From positions 37,320,055 to 37,384,054 of the forward strand of contig OY978529.1 of NCBI GenBank assembly GCA_963854835.1: a DNA stretch of 64,000 nt, written 5' to 3'. The stretch's first letter is position 1. Each line of letters begins with the position of its first letter. The DNA comes from Megamerina dolium. Taxonomy: Eukaryota > Arthropoda > Insecta > Diptera > Megamerinidae. Shown here piece after piece: positions 1 to 11,896 of the stretch. Both the position numbers and the translations under genes were made by a program. The notes under the pieces are model-generated. The model was not told where the DNA came from. It was given only the letters and a program-made list of their open reading frames with translations, and did not search any database.

Positions 1-3000
1 TAGTGCAACACTGTACAGAGAGAGAGAGAGAGTGAGAGTGCTGCCACGTGCTCTCTGTATGATGTACGTAACTGATGCTCAATTTACCAAACCAAAGTGA
101 TCTCTAGCAAACTCTTGAAGTGAATGTATTGGCATTTTAACTCTGTTTAAGTAATATGTAACTATACAATATTTGATTGGAATTTTTACCTATGTGTATT
201 GTCATAAGTCATGGCATTTAAGGTACGAATACGATTACCTACGACTACGTATGTATGTATTGTACAATACGTTACCTATATTGAGACATGTCTGCTTGAT
301 TTTAATATACACGCTCAATTGCATATTAAATTAATTTGATGAAGAAAATACAGAAAATAATCAAAAAAAGAAAATAGAAAGAAGTTTTTTGAACTTGTTT
401 AATTAAATTATGTATATTTCTTTATAAAGTTGTGTGATTATAATTGTTATTTAGACTAATTATATCTACTCAACTTCAATTCTTCAAGCTTTTTGCTTTA
501 ATATTATTTAATGAATAACTCGTTTTTGAATGCATATTGTATGTATTGTACCGTGAATTTTATTATACAATATAATAATTGTTATTTGTAACTCAAAGCT
601 CTTAAAAACGATCTACATGTCCGTGTACACAGTAGAGACAAACAGAAATAGTAACATTGCTTATTAAACTGGAACGTGATCCGATGTCACGTTATGACAT
701 TAATCAATTTGTTCCATTATCTGTGATGCTGATGATGATTGTTATTATTTGAAATGTAACGGATTTTTAACAATTATTATACCCATAATGATGAGTATAA
801 AATGTGTATTGATACCTGCTACGCTTCTCATGGAATTATAATCGATTATAAGTATATGTATCGTACATATAATTGGAGTTATGAATGTTGGAAACTTTTC
901 ATAATTGAAAATTCTTAAGAAAATTATCTAACATGAGTAATTTTGTATCATTATTTATATGAATTTTCCAGTTATAACTTGTTTTTTGAACTTTAAATAG
1001 TACTGGTTAAACAAATTCACTTGAATTCTGCAGAAATTTTGCTTAATGACTGACTATTTTTACATGAATAGAAGCATTCGCATCTACATATACGTAAAAA
1101 TGAGGGCGCGTCAAATTGCACGGAAGGAAAAAATATTAGGTTAGGTTATGCGGCACTTAGGCCACATATATTCACATTATGATACCGAGCCTAACTGCAT
1201 TCCCTCGCGCCACCGAAATTTCTTTATGAAGAAAACCAATGTCCCTCACGTCTACGGACGCTTGCTGAGTAATGTCTGGGAGGCACTTCCTAGTACAATA
1301 TATGCCTACGACTTATGACTAATTGTTTTTTGACTCATTGTTTGCACAAAACTTCAAAATTCTTTTTGAAATTAAAATTTTACGAAACAATAATTTCGAT
1401 TAAGGGCGGAGTAAGGGATAATTTGCAATAAAAAACAACACTTTTTATTCTGATTTTTTACGGAGATACAGCTTAAGCAAATTTATTCAAACTTTTTTTT
1501 AATTATAAAGCATCATCTAGAGAATATTTAGTTAAATTTTCGTAATTGAATATTGAAAAATAAGCCGGAGACAGAGCATTTCCCAAAACGTCTTTTGAAA
1601 AATACGTTGTTCGGTGAACACGATAACTCGGCGTAGAATTATCTGAAATCAAAAATGTTGTTAAATTTACTTAAATGATGAGTTAATTCTCACCCTCCCG
1701 TCGTTGCTAAGTTATCATTTTCGTTTTTCAATAGTTCGTGGCCTATTTAAGTAAATTTAACGCGATTTCGCGCTAAATTTTACGCTATTTTTAGGTGACA
1801 AACTACCTTAATAAGAAAATAGAAAAATGTAAATAACGGGAGGGAGAGGCATTTTATACCAAGAAAGTATATTTTGAGTTTGAAAAGAATCGGTCGAGTA
1901 GATTTTGCAGGATCGTGTTCACGGACTTCGAAAAATTGGTTTTCAGAAAAACACTTTTGAAGTTTTTTTTTTCTCAAAAAGTGACAAAAAAATTTTTTTT
2001 TTTGTAACTTACACTGAATCATCGATCCCAGGTCCATAAATTACGTTCCCGGCAGCAATCTCGTTGTCTTGGAAAATGAAAAAGAAAAAAATCGATTTTC
2101 CGAATCTGCTTATCCCTTAAACCAACCCCCCAACCCCCCCTTAAAGAAAATGTGTCATTGGGTCGTCAAAACTAGCAAAAATTTAGGCGCTTTTTTAAAG
2201 CATCTGCTGACATCAGTTGAAAATCCAAAATATGGACAGGTGCTCCAGAATTCTGATCCTTTCTGATTGTGATCCTGGTCCTTTTAGCGGTACTTTGGCC
2301 TTTCTCTGCGAGATATTCCAGTACTTATTCCTTTTACCGGTGCTTTGGGCACCTGTAAAAGATTTTTCAATACTTGGTCCTTCTACTGATGCTTCAGCCT
2401 TTCTCAGCGACGGCTTCCATCCTCAAAGATTTCGAATACAACACCTTGGTTGAATCGAGCACTTTCATTCAGACATTTAAAAAAACAAATCGGTTCTCAA
2501 ATACTTGGTCCTTTTAGCGTTGCTTTGGCCTTTCTCTACGACGGGTAGATTCTCCAGTACTTATTCCTTTTACCGGTGCTTTGGCCTTTCTCTATGACGG
2601 ACGGGTTTTCCAATACTTGGTCCTTCTACTGATGCTTCAGCCTTTCTCAGCGACGGCTTCCATCCTCAAAGATTTCGAATACAACACCTTGGTTGAATCG
2701 AGCACTTTCATTCAGACATTTAAAAAAAAAACGAATCTGTTCTCAAATACTTGGTCCTTTTAGCGTTGCTTTGGCCTTTCTCTGCGACGGACGGGTTTTC
2801 CAATTTTTGGTTCTTCTACCGAAGCTTCAGTCTTCCTCAGCGACGGCTTCCATCCTCAAAGATTTCGAATACAACACCTTGGTTGAATCGAGCACTTTCA
2901 TTCAGACATTTAAAAAAAAACGAATCTGTTCTCAAATACTTGGTCCTTTTAGCGTTGCTTTGGCCTTTCCCTATGACGGACGGGTTTTCCAATACTTGGT

Positions 3001-4071
3001 TCTTCTACCGAAGCTTCAGCCTTTCTCAGCGACGGCTTCCATCCTCAAAGACTTCGAATATAACACCTTGTTTGAATCGAGCACTTTCATTCGCATATTT
3101 AAAAAACAAATCGGTGCTGAAAACATAAGGATCCCCAGGTTTTCGGTCATCTTGGACAAGAGTTTTCATTCAAATGAAGAAAAAATTAGATTTGCTGAAA
3201 AATCGGTTTTTGTGAAAGCCGAAAGAAATGGAAAACAGTTTGATTTGATGCTAAAGAAACGCAATTGTAGCAAAATATTCTCTTTGCTGTCCTTATGAAA
3301 GATAATACTTCTTTTGCTGAAGCGAATTTAATGTCAGACGTACTGAGGAAGGCCCTGATTAATAATTTTTTTCTACATATTACGAGAACATATCGGCACA
3401 AAACATGCTTGGATGTATTGTCGTGTTCAAACGCGACAAGTTTCTTCTCAGTTAGACACATTTTTTGAAAGTGATATCTGATAATTAATAATTTTCTTTG
3501 GAAAGAAGTGCTTCGGTGTCGGTATATTAAAATAAATAAATTGTTACATATTTTAATATATCCGGCAACTATTTTAAGGCCTGCATATTTCTCGAAATAT
3601 ATACTTGGAACCATCCTAATATACACGCATAATTGTCTTGTATTATTTCTTCACATACATAATTAAAGTTAATTACTTTTACAAGATAAAATTTTCTTCG
3701 TACATGTTCACAATGTTCTCTTGTCAATTTAATGCTCGAATATGTTTTACTTGTAGCATGTAAACTTGCTGACGAATACTTCATAACTTTAACAGTGATG
3801 TCAATTACTAGTAGTACATGTCTGAATATATAGGTTGTTATAACAGCTCATGTTTTTTAATGATTATCTATTTAATTTTTTCTATAAATTATTCATTATA
3901 TGTTAATATGACAAGAGGTAATATGAACAAGTCATCTTTCCATTTGGGTACTACGAGTACAATTTTTTTTTCCACTTTAAACAATTTGCAAATGATTAAT
4001 TTGTCATAAATATTTATTATACATAGTTGATTTCATTTTAAATTACTTATTTTTACTTACTTTATTTGCAG
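1..4071. other. Probable pelo intron; no coding exon seen
   Basis: AT-rich DNA upstream of the pelo penultimate exon. It opens with a GA microsatellite (about 17-34). It contains a stretch at 1135-1310 starting TTAGGTTAGGTTATGCGGC that looks like old repeat debris, and the tandem array at 2217-3110 listed separately. No earlier pelo exon could be recognised, so its identity as intron is inference. Confidence 0.55.
2217..3110. repeat. Low-copy tandem array, unit about 189 bp
   Basis: About four degenerate copies of one unit. The phrase CCTCAAAGATTTCGAATA recurs at about 2421, 2664, 2854 and (as AAAGACTTCGAATA) 3043, giving spacings of 243, 190 and 189. Other shared phrases are CAATACTTGGTCCTT, CTTTCTCAGCGACGG and GAATCGAGCACTTTCATTC. 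Because 189 is divisible by three, an open frame of 201 codons (2693-3298) runs through the array as a 63-residue peptide repeat. There is no sign that it is expressed. Confidence 0.85.
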
Positions 4072-7000
4072 GTGTCAAGATGTTAATCTCAGGAAAGAAT
4101 ATGTTAATTTGGTTGAGTCTGTACGTGATGCTGGTGGCGAAGTCAAAATATTCTCCAGCATGCACATTTCAGGAGAACGTAAGTTCATTTTTAAGAATAT
4201 GTAAAAGAATTTGAATAAGAAGCCGACGATGAGAAAGTTCGAACCTCTGTTGGAGAAAGTATCAATTATTGTGTATTTGGCCCGGCTTAAATATTGACGC
4301 TGTTAGACCCATGATAATTTAAAATACTCATTGTCTATGTATAGATTTTATATTTTTGTTCTATGTTGCAGTCTGTTTGTTATGTACGTACCTACGTATA
4401 TAATTTATTTAATTTGCTTTTTATGTATTGTGGACATATGTTGAATGACCTCGTTTATACGTTTATGCACCGTGCGTTTGTACATATAATGTGCGAGTAT
4501 GTATTTGAAAAACACATTTGTTTTTGAAAAATACATTTTCATATCTATCGCCTTCATCGAATGAATCAAGCTATTTATTCATGTAGGCTTGACGATGATT
4601 GTTGCATATAATGATGCAACACATCGTGTGAGGACACAACATCACCAAATTATACATATGAAAGAAAGAAAAGTGTTTCGATGCACGGAAGCAATTCATT
4701 TTATATACAAAATATATACAACACAAATAAAGTTCGTCACTTTCAATTTCATTGGGTTGTCAGCACAGAGCCGGCAATGATGCGGCGTAAAATATATCCA
4801 TACAAACCAAAAGTGGTGAATTTTTCTTTGCTAGACGTTTACAGTGCGTCGACCATATCGTCTCAATTAGGCCAATATATTTTTTTTTGTAGAAAGAAAT
4901 ATCTTCTTAAAGTATAGAAAAAGTAATGTTAGAATGCCCCTGCTATTCGGAAGCAGCTAAGCGCTGATGCACTTATTGAACTGCTTTCAAAATTGGATTA
5001 AATGTGAAAAAAATTTGCATCAAATTTGAAAAAAATAGTCTCATTTCCGTTCCCCATTACACCATGGAAAGATTGATGTCGAAACAATATTTAAAAATTG
5101 TATAAAATTATTTGGAAAATCATGCTCCTATCGTAGAAGCTCTAAATAACACTTTGGACATTTTATGGTCGACATAATAGTCCATATCGAGCGATTATTC
5201 AGCTAAACCAGAATGGTTCTCGGTCCTCAAATATACTAACTGATAATTGGAATGTCTTAATTCGGAAAGGAATTAAGACATTCTTCTGGACGAAGATCCG
5301 AAAACGGCCATTCGGTACCGCGTGCAGTACTTGAGGTTGTGTCCGGATATCTGGAGTATTGTGCGTTGATCTCAGTCCTCAAATATACTAATTCATCATT
5401 GATGTTCAGCAGAAAATAGTGACATTATGGACGAAAATCCGAAAACGTTGATTCGGTACCATGCGCAGCACTTGAGGTTGTGTTCGGATATCTGGATTAT
5501 TTGGCGTTGATCTCAGTCCTTAAATATACTAATTGATCATTGATGTTCGGAAGAGAATAGTGACATTATGAATGAAGATCCGAAAACGGCGATTCGGTAA
5601 CGTGCGCAGTACTTGACCTTGTGTCCGGATATCTGGATTCGTTGGCGTTGATCTCAGGCCTCAAATATACTAATTAATCATTGATGTTCGGAAGAGAATA
5701 GTGACATTATGGATGAAGATCCGAAAACGGCGATTCGGTACCATGCGCAGCAATTGAGGTTGTGTCCGGATATCTGGATTATTTGGCGTTGTATCCGGCT
5801 TTATGAAAAATTTTGCGAAGGGATACTGGCCGACATTCCAACCCATTAGAAAATACAAATTATGTGATCATCACCTTTGGCACCTTTGCTAAAAAAGGGA
5901 ACAAATCGACTCTCCTTTTTTCACCCCAAAATTTGGTTCAACCATAGGGCTCATTGATATTCAACTTGCTAGTTGAGCTATGAAATAAAGTGAAATAAGG
6001 TGTTTTTTTTTCTTTCAATATCAATATTCTTATAACACTTCTAATTGTTGGTGTTGTTAGCACCAATCTAAGATTGAGGGCGGCCCATATGTGATGGGGA
6101 ATTCTATTGGACCTAAATACAAACTATCTTATTGGGAACCATATCAAGCATAAGGTTGCTATATTCGTTGACAGTTAGGTTGTAATCTCTCCAATCCAAC
6201 ACTATAAAATCTGAGCTGGTATGGGAATGCAAAGGGAAACTGAGTGTGCTAAATCGGTTTGCTGATATAATTTTTATTTAGGTTCTAGACCGTAGAAACA
6301 TCGGAGAAAATGATAAAGCAGATGTATTAGCTCGCCTGGGTGTTTCTCTTGATATGATTAACGGTACAAGTTTATGTTAACCTGTCAGTTATAATAAAAA
6401 ATCAATTACTTGCACCATTTTCAACTGGCAAATAAGAGGTGTAAGTCACTCACAATGTGTAGCATATAACGTTTGACTTGTGTATAGCAAGACTAGTACC
6501 CTAGATCTTATCAAGAGGGACCGCTTCGTTACTGCTAAGCTCAAAGCGGTTTTCTCGGGGGTGACTGGTGCAAGGGGACTCATGCAGAGAGACTATGAAT
6601 ACTTTTTAATACTATCGTAATTGTAGAAATTGTGCAAACTTTGATGTAAAGAAGACACTCACCCATATCCTATGTGACTTGGCTTTGGCTTGGTTTTGGC
6701 AAACAGCAGGGACAAGTTCCTGCGAAAGTACTTCGTCTGATTGAATGGCTGTGTTCACAGACAAAATTATTTAATTTTCAATACAGAATATCCACAAAAA
6801 AAATCCAACTCAAATGCTATTATTTATTGTTAGAAGGGCGCTCTATGAGTTGCAATAGTCATTGGACCCAATTTCTTTAGAAATTTGACCGATCAATGAG
6901 TTATTCGTCAATGACTAACTAATCGCAGCGTTCACATCTTCAAAATCATGCTCGAATAGTAAATGGCATAAAATTGCCTACCGAATAAAGTAAAAATTCA

Positions 7001-10000
7001 GCCAATTCTGACAAATTTTGTAAGTTTTATAATAATTTGAAACTACGACACAGTAATTATAGAGAGATAAAGCTGAAAATTACTATATACGAACTTATGC
7101 TTTCGGCACGAAAATATAAAGCTACCAAGCTGAAACTTGGTACCTACGATTTATTTTACTAATGAATACTCAAATTTAAGAATGGGCGTAATCGGTGGAA
7201 AACTACGACAAACTGCCATACAAAAGTATGTTTCCGTAAGTGTCTTTTCATATTTGGTTTATGGGGATGGATGGATAGTTGGATGATTGTTCTCTTTATT
7301 CTTTATTCGTATTTGTTTTTATTTTTATTTTCTTGTTGATTTGTAAATTTTAAATTTCAAAATACATTTGAGCATTTGTGTTGAAACTATGTACTTACAA
7401 CACAAATACAGACGAGTAAAATTTATTTTTGGTTTCAGGAAAATACGCCTCACATAGACTCTTTACATGTACTATATGTAGAATAATGGTGTGGGGCTTT
7501 CACTACTATTCTTGACAGCATGAGCTGACTCATTCATTACAACATTTACTTGAAGCATTAAGACATTTATAGACGCATCAACTTCACTAGCAGGCGTAAC
7601 ACACGGCAGGCAATATGAATATTATTAAACCTACGATACATAAATACATTGTTTATTTAATTATAAATTTCTAATGGAAATATTTAGTTAAATACCTCCT
7701 ACAATGCATATTAGAATTAAATATTAGTATCCTGCAATTGCGATTTATTTTGTAAATACGAGCGGTGGTGGATGAGTGGCTGTAAAATGCCCAAATAACC
7801 TAAGGCAATATGATATTGATTAGTGATGCAGTACTATACAAAATGAGGATTGTCGTAGAAGGAGCAAGATTTATTAATTATTTTTCCATAGAGTTCTTAA
7901 AAGAAAAAAGGAGAATTCTTCTGTTAGGAATGCTAAAGATTCTGGGGTTAAAAGCGGAACTGTCGATGAATATCTGAAGAAATTCATGGAGAAGCATTTT
8001 AAGAAGAACCCAAACGCATCTTTCCGCAAAACGGTTCGGAAATTAACCTAGAGCTATTTAAAGGCTCCAGATAGAAGTCTAGATATCGTAATACGTCCTG
8101 GAATTGTCGACTTCGCCAAGTTTCGTCCAAAAATGAGAAAAGAATGCTGAGCTTAAACCATTTAAAATGTAGAACGCTACAGATAAAAATTCAGAGTCTT
8201 TGCGCAGGCTCCATAGTTCCCCATCACCAAGTTATGTCAAAAAATGTTAAATAAATGCTGAACGTAATCCATTAAAAATACAGACGGTTCCAAATAGAAG
8301 TGATGAGCCCACGATACGGCTCGAAAATTGTCCACCTCACCGAAATTCGTATGAAAATGTAAAAGACTTACACTATTGAAAATACAAAAGTCTCCGGATG
8401 GAAGCGTAGAAAAAAAAAAGTGTGAAGCTTGTCGACTTTATGAACATTTTCTAACAAAATTTAACTGAAACATGTGTAGAGGGCGGCGGGTATGAATTTT
8501 ATGTGATCGAATTGAAGGAAAAAATGGTGAAGAAATTCAGAATAAATAAAAAAAATAAAATAAATATGTGGCACTTAAAGCCCCAAAAGGCTCATTGGCC
8601 TAGCTTCTCTTCCATTACTGTTGTACGTCTTAAATTTGGACAGTATTAGAAGGGACCTACTTATTTTACCCGGTTCCGAACGGCAGAAACCTTGTGACAT
8701 CACTTTTTTTTTAACTTTGTCACAGAGTTCTTTTAGAAGTTTTTTCATGGCAAGTTGTTACTGTCGGAAGAATTACCAATTGCTTGCCAACAGGTGGGCA
8801 CCGTTCGAAAGTAAAATCTGTTCGATATTAAAGTTATGCTTCAGCCAGGGATAAAACCTACGACCTATAGATCACAAGGCCAATGCACTAACCACTGAGT
8901 ACGGCACCCAGAAATTCAGAGTACAAATTTTAAATTTAGTCGGCGATATCAACGTGCAGAAGAATTAGTTAAATTTTCATTCCCAGAGTTCATAGCAAGA
9001 TCCAAAATTACGTCCCATAGAACGTAAAACCTTGGTCTCTCCTTATCTCAAAGCATCTTTGAAAAGGTTTTTGCGCTAAGTAAACAGGAACAAAGTTTCG
9101 GAAGAAAAATTTATATTACAACATTTGAGCCCTCGAACTATGTATTTTATTAATATGTGGTTTCGAACAACGGGTAGAAAAGGACCGTAAGAAAGGGTTA
9201 ATGTATTCCAAACATATATTCTTAGAAAATTTTTGCTATATGTTATTGAAGACGAAAATATTTTCACGCCGCCAAATTCAATCTATTTTTGTCATTTTTT
9301 CTTTAAGTGTACTTGGATATAATTTTTTTGTTATAATCTTATCCATGCCACCTCTATATTTCAATTAAATCTTCTTATTTGTTGTTTTTTTTTTCGTCTT
9401 TCTTGTTTCGTTTTTCTTTCAATGTCTTATTCTAATGAAAATAAATAATTGTTGCACTTGAATGCATTTCAAGAACTTGTCTTGTTCAAATTTACGGCAT
9501 GAGTGTCTGCGAGGCGGCTTTTGAAAATGATACTCTTAAGTATCATATAGTGGGTATATTCGTTACATTTTCAAGGCCAATCAATTTAATTGAGATCATA
9601 CATACGTACGTACAACAAGTGAATAATAAATAAAGCAACAAAATTGTGTGAATTAAATACGATATGTACATAGGCACCACCTATAAGATGGAATGCAAAT
9701 TACATAGAAGAGAAAAGATTTGTACTTATTGTATTGTTAATGGCACTGACACTATAAGAGATTAACAGTAGTTGGTCTTAAGCCAAATACATATAGGGAT
9801 TTCAGTAATTCCCGCTAAGTTGTTGAAATATGTATTTATAATCCCTAGGATCACTTAGGCTAAGTATTGATTTTGGAATTATACGTTATTCGAAGTTTTG
9901 CTTCAGATTATTTTCATCTATATTTAGCTGTCACCATTACTTTTGTAGTTAGATGGGTTAGATAGTTGCAAAGGAATCGGACAATGTCAACATCTTATCA

Positions 10001-11896
10001 CATTTGGCTGACATTTATCGCTGAAGGATATTGACAGCGTTGTTCTTTGAGGCTGACAAAAAAATTTCAATTAAGACGCTGATTGAATGTATTTTTTAAA
10101 TAAACTAGTGGAAATTTTAGGTCTAGTGGAGTATAATATAATTAACATAAGTGAAGTATAATACGAAAACGGGTCTAGAAAATTGCTGACGTCCTAAAAT
10201 GTTCGATTCACCATTGAAAGCCTGCTTTCGGATTTCTTACGACACATAATAATCAATAACTTGATCATTTTCCAACCAACTACCAATTTTTTTCCATGAA
10301 ATTCTCGATTTACAATTGAAAACCCGTTTTCGGATTACTTTCGTCATAGTACAATCAATAAATCCGCCATTTTCCAATCATCTGCCGATTTCCTTTCATG
10401 AAAAATGTTTCAAATTCGAATATTCGCAATAGATTTTAATAAATAAATAGTCGTTTTATTCGAAATTTCATGCAGCTTAGGAGTATAGACGCCAATGTGG
10501 ACTTTACGGACTGAAGCTCAGAAGTAGAACCACCGACCGTTCCTTATTGCAGCTTCTAAAATTGCCTGCAAGAAGTCTAACATATTCACCGTAGGTCTAC
10601 AAACTAGAATCAAATATGCAACCTATACGTTGGAGGTATCCATTCTCGAATATTTCTCTCTTATGTCGCACATTATATATTTCATATGGGGCACCCATGG
10701 GTTTTATATCTGTAAGAGGCAAGAAATCTCCACAAAAAAATTTTCCAAAGATAGAAAATAAAAACCAAAGCATAAAATGTTCAAAAATATTTTTTGTACT
10801 ACATGGAGGCTCAAGTACTATAGATTGCGTCAGTAGTGCTAGGACTATTGTTTCTGTACAATATTTTTTTACAAATATTTTTCTATTAAAAAAATATATA
10901 TATGTGGGACTTATAGGTCCCGAAGTACCCTTTGGTCGCGCTTCTCTTCCAGTGCTGTTGTGCTTGTTAAATATTTGTATTAGAAATATTAGAAACTATG
11001 AACTGATATAACCCGGGCCCGAACGACATAACCTTTGTGACATTACTTTTTCTGAGGTTTGTCACAGAGCTCTGTTAGAAGCGTTTTCATGGCAAATTTT
11101 TACTGCTTCCCGACAGCTGGATACCATTCTAAAGAAAAATCTTTTCGATATTCGATATTAAGGTCGATATTAACGTTGTGCTTCAGTCGGGGATTGAATC
11201 TACAACCTACAAATCAGAAGGTCAACGCACCAACCACTAAGCTGGTAGGTCTAAATTACTAATATGTCTAAAAATGCGGCGACCGTTTTATAATTAGAAT
11301 AATTAGTATTTTGGAGATCACATGGGGAATTTTTTATTTCGATTTCAAACTAAATCTTGTTAATCCTTGTGTGTCGTTGGAGTACTTCCTTGGCGCTTGT
11401 TTGGAATTTATTATTGTTCTAGTACTAAAAGTATTCTGAACGTTTAAAATTTCAAGCCTCGAGATATTCCAACGGCATGACATTTTTTTAAATAAATAAC
11501 TCGAAATATATTCACTTCGAAAAACATATTCTATGAGCGTATAACGCATGACTATGGGTTTTGGGTCGCTGAATCCGAATTTGGTCGCCGGATTTCCGTC
11601 TTTGATATGATGAGGGCGTCTTTCTAACGTTTATTTTTGGGGCTATTTTTGCAAAGAAATCTGAGCAACCAAAAATCTATAGAATAGGACTACTCTATAG
11701 GACACTACTTCTTTGTGGAGTCAATGGAGGTCTAAATTTTCTTGCATTGTACTAATCTATTATATTTTCATTTTTATTTTATTCAGAACTTGCTCAATTG
11801 ACTGGCATTGCTGCATTATTACGTTTTCCTATGCCCGAACTGGAGGATGATGACAATGATGATGGTGCCGATGATAATGATAGCGATTCAGATTGA
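4072..11896 (+). CDS. pelo: pelota, last two coding exons (5' partial)
   Basis: Pelota (Dom34) works with the GTPase Hbs1 to rescue stalled ribosomes in no-go and non-stop mRNA decay, and in flies is needed for germline stem cells and meiosis. Only the C-terminal eRF1-domain-3-like part is here. Exon 4072-4178 follows a TTTGCAG acceptor and encodes CQDVNLRKEYV...GGEVKIFSSMHISGE, ending at a GTAAGT donor in phase 1. Exon 11787-11896 follows ATTCAG and encodes QLAQLTGIAALLRFPMPELE, then a short Asp-rich acidic tail and TGA. These motifs (IFSSMHISGEQLAQLTGIAA, RFPMPELE) are diagnostic of the family. Joining the exons keeps frame perfectly. The separating intron is about 7.6 kb and holds LINE, SINE and tandem-repeat debris. 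Upstream exons are not visible, so 1-4071 is probably also intron. The gene converges with Pes. Confidence 0.95.
5217..5790. repeat. Tandem array, unit about 141 bp
   Basis: Four copies of a unit containing CCTCAAATATACTAA, TGATGTTCGGAAGAGAATAG, GAAGATCCGAAAACGGC, GATTCGGTACC and GTCCGGATATCTGGA. The CCTCAAATATAC phrase starts at about 5225, 5377, 5518 (CCTTAAATATAC) and 5659, i.e. spacings of 152, 141 and 141. Copies 2-4 are the most alike, suggesting recent unequal exchange. It lies within the pelo intron. Confidence 0.85.
6140..6900 (+). pseudogene. Decayed LINE fragment (RNase H and downstream region)
   Basis: Broken frames read IFVDSQ, then SELVWEC, then NIGENDKADVLARLG followed by a segment ending near a degenerate Cys motif. 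This matches the order DSQ-A...V-GH..I.GNE.AD.LAR of the RNase H domain carried by R1/I/LOA-type non-LTR retrotransposons. Frame changes and stops show it is dead. The intact jockey-type element in the window has no RNase H domain, so this is a different LINE clade. Confidence 0.65.
8050..8450. repeat. Degenerate tandem array, unit about 107 bp
   Basis: Four weak copies share a TTTAAA/TTGAAAATACA...CTCC-GAT-GAAG core at about 8058, 8163, 8273 and 8378, with 100-110 bp between copies. They also share later phrases such as CCAAGTTATGTC / CCAAGTTTCGTC / CCGAAATTCGTATG. Divergence is high, so this is an old array. Confidence 0.55.
8542..8909 (-). mobile_element. tRNA-derived SINE, full-length copy with target duplication
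   Basis: Read on the - strand it starts GGGTGCCGTACTCAGTGG, an A-box-like stretch, followed about 40 bp on by a degenerate B-box (GGTCGTAGGTTTTATCCC). A unique body follows (TTCTAAAAGAACTCTGTGAC, GTTCCGAACGGCAGAA reversed, and so on), ending in an AAATAAATA-type tail. Eleven-base direct repeats AGAAATTCAGA flank it at 8531-8541 and 8910-8920, showing target-primed insertion. Length is about 368 bp. Related copies occur at about 10.9, 27.7, 43.7, 48.7, 55.1 and 61.9 kb. It has no coding capacity and would depend on a LINE partner. Family name not recognised. Confidence 0.8.
10202..10405. repeat. About 101-bp direct duplication
   Basis: Two tandem copies, starting at about 10202 and 10303. Both carry TTCGAT-T-CAATTGAAA, CTTTCGGATT, CAATCAATAA, ATTTTCCAA and CCATGAAA or TCATGAAA at the end. 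It lies in the pelo intron and has no recognised function. Confidence 0.6.
10885..11252 (-). mobile_element. tRNA-derived SINE, diverged copy
   Basis: Same family as the copy at 8.5 kb. On the - strand the head reads ACCAGCTTAGTGGTTGG, then GATTCAATCCCCGACTGAAG (B-box-like), the body TTTGCCATGAAAACGC and CAGAGCTCTGTGACAAACC, and ends with AAGTCCCACATATA next to an A/T tail. Clear target duplications could not be fixed by eye, so the ends are approximate. Confidence 0.7.

Larger units (their letters stand above)
4179..11786 (+). other. Final intron of pelo, repeat-filled
   Basis: Bounded by GTAAGT and a pyrimidine-rich ATTCAG acceptor. It contains a 141-bp tandem array (5217-5790), a LINE RNase H remnant (6140-6900), a 107-bp array (8050-8450), a SINE with target duplications (8542-8909), a 101-bp duplication (10202-10400) and a second SINE (about 10885-11252). 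Between these the sequence is AT-rich with no recognisable gene (4200-5200, 6900-8040, 8925-10200, 10440-10880, 11255-11780). Confidence 0.85.

Noticed and set aside
5217..5790. CRISPR array
   Set aside because: Units are about 141 bp, degenerate along their whole length, with no short identical repeats separated by unique spacers; the host is an animal.
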